A stretch of 9,832 nucleotides of DNA, from positions 2,238 through 12,069 of the forward strand of contig DCIC01000004.1 in NCBI GenBank assembly GCA_002315825.1, written 5' to 3'. Positions 5,148 to 9,832 of this stretch are shown here, in pieces. Made by a program: the position numbers and the translations under genes. The notes beneath the pieces were generated by a model. It had not been told where the DNA came from. It saw only the letters and a program-made list of their open reading frames with translations, and did not search any database. The DNA is from Bacteroidales bacterium UBA1736. GTDB taxonomy: Bacteria; Bacteroidota; Bacteroidia; Bacteroidales; UBA932. Position 1 is the stretch's first letter. Every line of letters begins with the position of its first letter.

Positions 5148-6860
5148 ATGAGGAAAACTATTGAAGAATTGAAATTGATGCGTGAATCGGAAGATCACAT
5201 TGAGTATAAGAAGGCCGAGCAGGGCAATATGTCTTATAATGGAGGAACCAAGGTGAATCCTTCCGATAGGAGAAAATGCATCCTCGGGTATGTTACGGCT
5301 CTATGTAATGAGAAAGGAGGATATCTGGTCATCGGTATGCACGATGACTTCCCTCACAAAGTTATTGGAACCAAGCAGAATGAAAATGCTGTCGGACAGC
5401 TTGAATCCGACATTTATAGAGACTCCGGTATAAGAGTCTCTGCATATGAACTGTTTGAGGACGGTAAGAGGGTTCTGGTAATAGATGTTCCCTCCAGACC
5501 ACGCGGAAGGATCTTCAAGTTTGAAGATGTGGCACTGATGAGAGTCGGAGAAGAATTGAAGCCTATGTCTGACGAAGTATATCTCAGCATTATTCAAGAA
5601 CAGGAGCCTGATTTTTCCGAGCAAATCTGTAACAAAGTGACTATAGCTGATTTGGACCCCGATGCCATATCTATTCTCAAGGAGAAATATGCCAATAAGC
5701 AGAAAAACCCATCTTTCCGTTCATTGAGTGACTTTCAGGCTCTGTCAGACTTGGGACTTGTTTCTGATGGCAAGGTGACAAATGCTGCTGTTATTCTTCT
5801 TGGAAAGGCTGATGTCATTTCAAGACTATACCCACAGGCAAAGGTGTCTCTTGAGTATAGAACCAGTGAGTCAAATATCCATTTTGATGCAAGGGAGTTC
5901 TTTGACGGGCCTTATTTCCTGATGATAGACAAACTGTGGGCGGCCATCAACTCCAGGAATGGTGCCATACCGGTAAGGAGCGGTATCTACAAGGACTATG
6001 AAATTCCCCTTTTCAACGAAGAGGTAATACGCGAAGCATTAAACAATGCCATTGCTCATAGAGTATATGGTCTCCAAAGCGAAATAGTTGTAAAGCAATA
6101 TCCTGCCAAGATGGTGCTTGTTAGTCCCGGTGGATTTCCCCACGGTGTTACTCCAGACAATATACTATATGCTCCGAGTACCCCAAGAAACAGACTCCTG
6201 GCGGACGTGCTTTCAAAAACCGGACTTGTAGAACGCTCTGGTCAAGGCGTTGATAACATTTATCTGGCTACAATTTCTGAAGGAAAACCGGAACCGGACT
6301 ATAGCAAAACTGATGATTTCTGTGTAACGCTTATTTTGTCATCCTCTATAGAAGACATGGCTTTCGCCCAATACATAAAATCAATTCAGGATAACCTGCC
6401 GGAGGGCTCAAAGCTAACTGTATATGATGTGATAACGCTGAACACAATAAGAAAGACAAAGCAGCGCGACAAACTTGACAAACAAATAGTCTCAAAACTT
6501 GTCAGCAACGGCTATATCGAGCAGCGTGGAAAGACAAGCGGTACATTCTACATTTTAAGCAGAGAATATTATGAACTCGCCGGTCGGATGACTGAATATT
6601 CCGATATGTCAGAATGGGATGACGAACATATTATTTCTATCCTGACCTCCTTCCTAAAAACAAACAAGACTGCAAAAATGGGCGATTTTGCCACATTATT
6701 CTCAGGACGCCTTTCAAGAAAACAAATACGGATTACGATTGATAAACTTGTCGAGGCTGGTGATATAACATACGAAGGAGACGGCAAGAATAGAACGTAT
6801 TCTCTGGTTGGTTCATCAAAGGGCCAGAAAAAGGGCCGGAAAACCGCCAAAAATAGCTGA
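5148..6860 (+). CDS. Schlafen AlbA_2 domain protein with ATPase-like and winged-helix domains
   Basis: A 570-aa cytoplasmic protein of the AlbA_2 (Schlafen-like) plus HATPase_c_4 family, often annotated as a putative transcriptional regulator. Residues 12-160 or so form the AlbA_2 domain, with S-E-D-H-I-E-Y-K-K-A-E (14-24) and the strand G-G-Y-L-V-I-G-M-H-D-D (57-67). A GHKL-type region follows, with E-A-L-N-N-A-I-A-H at 296-304, G-G-F-P-H-G and R-S-G-Q-G-V-D-N at 363-370. The C-terminal third (about 410-550) contains two winged-helix-like segments, then a basic tail K-G-Q-K-K-G-R-K. The family is linked to regulation and phage defence. Its place directly before a restriction-modification gene, sharing repeat motifs with it, suggests a controller or accessory factor. 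Whether it binds DNA or RNA, or hydrolyses ATP, cannot be told here. The start is fixed by the promoter and leader. Confidence 0.85.
   Translation: MRKTIEELKLMRESEDHIEYKKAEQGNMSYNGGTKVNPSDRRKCILGYVTALCNEKGGYLVIGMHDDFPHKVIGTKQNENAVGQLESDIYRDSGIRVSAYELFEDGKRVLVIDVPSRPRGRIFKFEDVALMRVGEELKPMSDEVYLSIIQEQEPDFSEQICNKVTIADLDPDAISILKEKYANKQKNPSFRSLSDFQALSDLGLVSDGKVTNAAVILLGKADVISRLYPQAKVSLEYRTSESNIHFDAREFFDGPYFLMIDKLWAAINSRNGAIPVRSGIYKDYEIPLFNEEVIREALNNAIAHRVYGLQSEIVVKQYPAKMVLVSPGGFPHGVTPDNILYAPSTPRNRLLADVLSKTGLVERSGQGVDNIYLATISEGKPEPDYSKTDDFCVTLILSSSIEDMAFAQYIKSIQDNLPEGSKLTVYDVITLNTIRKTKQRDKLDKQIVSKLVSNGYIEQRGKTSGTFYILSREYYELAGRMTEYSDMSEWDDEHIISILTSFLKTNKTAKMGDFATLFSGRLSRKQIRITIDKLVEAGDITYEGDGKNRTYSLVGSSKGQKKGRKTAKNS
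6818..6844 (+). repeat. GGGCC repeat, copies 3 and 4 (inside the 3' end of the gene)
   Basis: AAAGGGCCAGAAAAA (6818-6832) and AAAGGGCCGGAAAAC (6830-6844) overlap with a 12-bp period inside the last codons of the AlbA_2 gene. They encode its basic tail K-G-Q-K-K-G-R-K. They match the promoter copies at 14 and 12 of 15 positions. Confidence 0.7.
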
Positions 6861-6897
6861 TTTGCGCTTACAAACCATTTGTTTTTCAATAACTTAA

Positions 6898-6912
6898 AAA
6901 GGGCCAAAGAAA
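6898..6912 (+). repeat. GGGCC repeat, copy 5 (upstream of the restriction-modification gene)
   Basis: AAAGGGCCAAAGAAA differs from the promoter copies at one base. It lies in the 81-bp gap between the AlbA_2 and restriction-modification genes, 29 bp before the next ATG, where it could control that gene. No clear consensus promoter was found in this gap, so read-through from the AlbA_2 gene is likely. Confidence 0.75.
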
Positions 6913-6941
6913 TAACATTTTTCAATACCCGAGCAAGCATT

Positions 6942-9832
6942 ATGTCAGAACTCTCTATCGCAAAATCTCTGAACAAAGCTTATAGGCATATAAGCATCGA
7001 CAAGGCTTCATTCGATTTATTCAAAGGTCAACTGAGCACTTTGTTTGAGCAGATAGCTTTGGTGGATACCGAAGAAAAAGTCAAAGGCGATCTTATGGAT
7101 TTCCTGAAACTGACATTTTATCGCCAGAATTATAAGGTGTCGCCAAATGGGAAAATCGATGCTGCCATCCACCTTGGTAGTGGCATTGATGCTCCTGTAG
7201 GTGTAATCTTCGAAGTGAAAATGCCCGGCAATGTGACAGAGATGGTCACGAGGGAGAATCTGAACAGGAAGGCGTTGCAGGAGGTTCTGCTGTATTACCT
7301 GCGGGAGAGAGTCGAGAAGAAGAATATACAGCTCAAGCAGCTTGTAATTACCAACATCTATGAATTTTTCATTTTCGATGCTCAGGAATTTGAGAGAGTT
7401 TTCTATTCAAACAAGAAGCTTCTGAAAGCCTTTGATGATTTCAATAATGGGAAACTGACTTCCGATAAGACGGATTTCTTCTACAAAGAAATTGCAGCAG
7501 TATATATCGAGAATGTGGTCAGCGACCTGAACTATACATACTTCGATATCAGGGACTATAGACGGTTTCTGAATAACGGGAATGACAAAAAGCTCATTGA
7601 GCTGTATAAAGTATTCAGCCCGGAGCACTTGTTGAAGAAATCCTTCCAGATAGATAGCAACAAACTGAACACGAAGTTCTACAGTGAGCTTCTGTACATA
7701 ATCGGTCTTGAGGAGGTTGAGGACAAGGATTCTCACAAGAGGATTATCACACGGTGCAAAGAACCCGAAAGAAAAAGCGCTTCAATCCTTGAAAACGCCA
7801 TAACAATCCTTGACAGCGAAGACTGTGTGGATGATGTGAAAAATCGTGCCGCTTATGGCAAGACCCGGGAGGATCAGTTGTTCAACATTGCTCTGTCCCT
7901 CACCATCGGATGGGTGAACAGGGTCCTGTTCCTCAAGTTGCTTGAGGCCCAACTCGTGAAGTATCACAAGGGAGATACTTCATATTCTTTCCTCAAGCCG
8001 ACAATCATCCCTGATTATGATGAACTGAACAAGCTTTTCTTCCAGGTTCTTGCCAAGAAGCCTGAAGATAGAACAGAAATCATTTCTGAAAAGTTTGGGC
8101 GCATTCCATATTTGAACAGTTCCTTGTTTGAGGTTAGCCCTTTGGAGAGGCAGACTATAAAAATCAGCGGTCTCGATAATGGAAAGATGCCGCTTTTTGG
8201 TGCCACGGTGCTGAAGGACGGCGGCAAGCCAAGATACAAGGAAATTTCCACCCTCCGCTATCTGCTTGAGTTCCTTGACGCATACGATTTCGCAAGCGAA
8301 GGAGAGGAAGATATTCAGGAAGAATCCAGGACTCTTATCAATGCATCCGTCCTTGGACTCATCTTTGAGAAAATCAACGGGCATCGTGACGGATCAGTCT
8401 TCACACCTGGTGCCATCACAATGTATATGAGCCGAAATGCCGTCAGACAGACGATTGTCAGACGATTCAATGAGGAATTCGGCTGGTCTTGCAAGGATTA
8501 TGACGCTCTGAAAGATAAAGACATCGAAGACTTGGCCAAGGCCAACAAGGTCGTTGATTCCATTAAAATCTGTGACCCTGCTGTCGGTTCCGGACATTTC
8601 CTGGTGTCTGTCCTCAATGAGTTTATCAGCACCAAATACGACCTTGGAATTCTTCTCGACTGTAGTGGTAAGCGCATCAAGAAGCAGGATTACAGCATAG
8701 ACATTGACAACGATGAACTTGTCATATCTGATGAGGACGGGGCTCCATTCAATTATGTGCCGGCGAATCCGGAAAGCCAGCGCATACAGGAAGCTTTGTT
8801 CAATGAAAAGAAAAAGATTATTGAGAATTGCCTGTTTGGTGTTGACCTCAACCCGAATGCTGTGAATATCTGCCGACTAAGGTTGTGGATTGAGCTGCTG
8901 AAAAATGCTTATTACACGAAGGATAGTGAATACACCGAACTTGAGACCTTGCCAAACATCGATATAAACATCAAGGTCGGCAACTCGCTGCTGCACAGGT
9001 TTGATTTAAACCAGGACATCTCTGAAATTCTGAAAAAATCCAATCTGACGATTTCCGGCTACCGGGAAGCTGTTTCCAGATATAAGAATGCTCATTCCAA
9101 GGAAGAGAAACGTGAGCTCGATGATATGATTGCCCAAATCAAGAGTAATCTCAAGACTCAAATCAGCATGAGAGATCCAAAACTCTTGAGACTTCAAAAT
9201 CTTCAGTCGGAATTGAGTTCTCTCGAAGCCCCGCTGCTGTTTGAAATATCCAAAAAGGAAAAGGCTAAGAATGAGAAGACGATAAAGGAACTTAAATTGA
9301 AGATTGCCGAAGCTCAGAAAGGCCTTGATGAAATTCGCAACAACAAGATTTTCATCGGAGCCTTTGAATGGCGTATTGAGTTCCCGGAGGTTCTGGATGA
9401 GGACGGACGTTTCTCGGGGTTCGATTGTGTCATCGGCAATCCGCCATACATCCAGCTTCAGAAGATGGGGGCAGATGCAGATGCTCTCCAGAAGATGAAC
9501 TATGAGACTTACGAACGCACCGGAGACATCTATTGCCTGTTCTACGAGATGGGAATGAAGCTTCTGAAGCCTGAAGCGCTGCTAACGTTCATCACATCAA
9601 ACGGCTGGATGAAATCAGCATATGGCAAATCATTGCGCTCAATCTTGACGAGCCAGTATAGACCATCGCTTTTAGTGGACTTTGCCGGCTATAAGGTTTT
9701 CGACTCCGCTACTGTTGATGTAAATATACTTTCTGTCATAAATTCCAATGTTCAGAAGGAGACCATAGCTTGCTCCATAAGAAAAGAAGATTTCGAGGTT
9801 GAAAAATTGAGCGATTATGTGCAGACAAATTG
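6942..9832 (+). CDS. type IIG-like restriction-modification enzyme, Eco57I family (partial)
   Basis: Open to the window end: 963 residues seen, C-terminus missing. A single chain appears to cut and methylate DNA. Near the N-terminus is a PD-(D/E)xK-type nuclease signature: Asp73 (K-I-D-A-A), then Glu91 and Lys93 (F-E-V-K-M-P). A long helical linker follows. The adenine methyltransferase begins with F-T-P-G-A-I (487) and motif I D-P-A-V-G-S-G-H-F (545-553, SAM binding). Next come V-D-L-N-P-N-A-V (Asp635) and G-N-S-L-L (Asn681). The catalytic motif IV N-P-P-Y is at 833-836. A charged, coiled-coil-like insert occupies about 705-805. The target-recognition domain should lie past the window end, so the recognised sequence is unknown. 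The ATG at 6942 has no upstream in-frame rival nearby. It is 81 bp after the AlbA_2 gene and probably co-transcribed with it. Confidence 0.85.
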   Translation, partial: MSELSIAKSLNKAYRHISIDKASFDLFKGQLSTLFEQIALVDTEEKVKGDLMDFLKLTFYRQNYKVSPNGKIDAAIHLGSGIDAPVGVIFEVKMPGNVTEMVTRENLNRKALQEVLLYYLRERVEKKNIQLKQLVITNIYEFFIFDAQEFERVFYSNKKLLKAFDDFNNGKLTSDKTDFFYKEIAAVYIENVVSDLNYTYFDIRDYRRFLNNGNDKKLIELYKVFSPEHLLKKSFQIDSNKLNTKFYSELLYIIGLEEVEDKDSHKRIITRCKEPERKSASILENAITILDSEDCVDDVKNRAAYGKTREDQLFNIALSLTIGWVNRVLFLKLLEAQLVKYHKGDTSYSFLKPTIIPDYDELNKLFFQVLAKKPEDRTEIISEKFGRIPYLNSSLFEVSPLERQTIKISGLDNGKMPLFGATVLKDGGKPRYKEISTLRYLLEFLDAYDFASEGEEDIQEESRTLINASVLGLIFEKINGHRDGSVFTPGAITMYMSRNAVRQTIVRRFNEEFGWSCKDYDALKDKDIEDLAKANKVVDSIKICDPAVGSGHFLVSVLNEFISTKYDLGILLDCSGKRIKKQDYSIDIDNDELVISDEDGAPFNYVPANPESQRIQEALFNEKKKIIENCLFGVDLNPNAVNICRLRLWIELLKNAYYTKDSEYTELETLPNIDINIKVGNSLLHRFDLNQDISEILKKSNLTISGYREAVSRYKNAHSKEEKRELDDMIAQIKSNLKTQISMRDPKLLRLQNLQSELSSLEAPLLFEISKKEKAKNEKTIKELKLKIAEAQKGLDEIRNNKIFIGAFEWRIEFPEVLDEDGRFSGFDCVIGNPPYIQLQKMGADADALQKMNYETYERTGDIYCLFYEMGMKLLKPEALLTFITSNGWMKSAYGKSLRSILTSQYRPSLLVDFAGYKVFDSATVDVNILSVINSNVQKETIACSIRKEDFEVEKLSDYVQTN

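Noticed and set aside
7407..9197. Several minus-strand open frames inside the restriction-modification gene
   Set aside because: They are shadows of a long plus-strand gene with recognisable nuclease and methyltransferase motifs.
6942..9832. Assignment as a BREX PglX methyltransferase
   Set aside because: The motif layout is similar, but an N-terminal PD-(D/E)xK nuclease signature is visible and no other BREX gene is in the window, so a type IIG enzyme fits better.

Overview
The window looks like a chromosome of the Bacteroidales or a close relative in the Bacteroidota. Promoter-like sites fit the Bacteroidetes pattern (TTTG about 19-20 bp upstream of TAnnTTTG) rather than the E. coli pattern. 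There are no strong Shine-Dalgarno sequences. The gene set (arm-domain tyrosine integrase, excisionase-like HTH protein, VirE-N/DUF3987 protein) is the usual front end of Bacteroidales integrative elements. No species can be named from the sequence alone.

Layout: (1) 1-949, probable host backbone: a minus-strand flavodoxin-fold lipoprotein gene (887 to 78) with its own promoter and a terminator-like hairpin. (2) 1142-4928, the integration end of an integrative element, all on the plus strand: a tyrosine integrase reading frame broken by a TAG codon at 1299-1301; a tightly coupled unknown gene (2557-3333) ending in an intrinsic terminator; an excisionase-like HTH gene (3539-3850) with its own promoter; and the remnant of a VirE-N/DUF3987 gene (3886-4928) carrying a frameshift and a large internal deletion. 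(3) 4929-5147, a repeat-rich control region with TATCCC hexamers, a phased TGTCA/TGACA inverted repeat, a GGCCCTTT-g-AAAGGGCC palindrome and a promoter. (4) 5148 to the window end, a probable defence cargo: a Schlafen/AlbA_2 protein with a GHKL-type ATPase-like domain and winged-helix tail (5148-6860), then a large single-chain type IIG-like restriction-modification enzyme (6942 onward, running off the window).

How it fits together: the element's mobility genes look decayed (nonsense codon in the integrase, gutted DUF3987 protein), while the restriction-modification cargo is open and looks functional. The most unusual feature is a local repeat family, AAAGGGCCAGAGAAA. It occurs in the promoter of the AlbA_2 gene, directly against its start codon, twice at the 3' end of its coding sequence, and once more just upstream of the restriction-modification gene. 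This suggests that the AlbA_2/winged-helix protein, or another factor, controls both genes through these repeats, as C proteins do in classical type II systems but with an unrelated protein. That regulatory role is inference; the repeats are seen directly.
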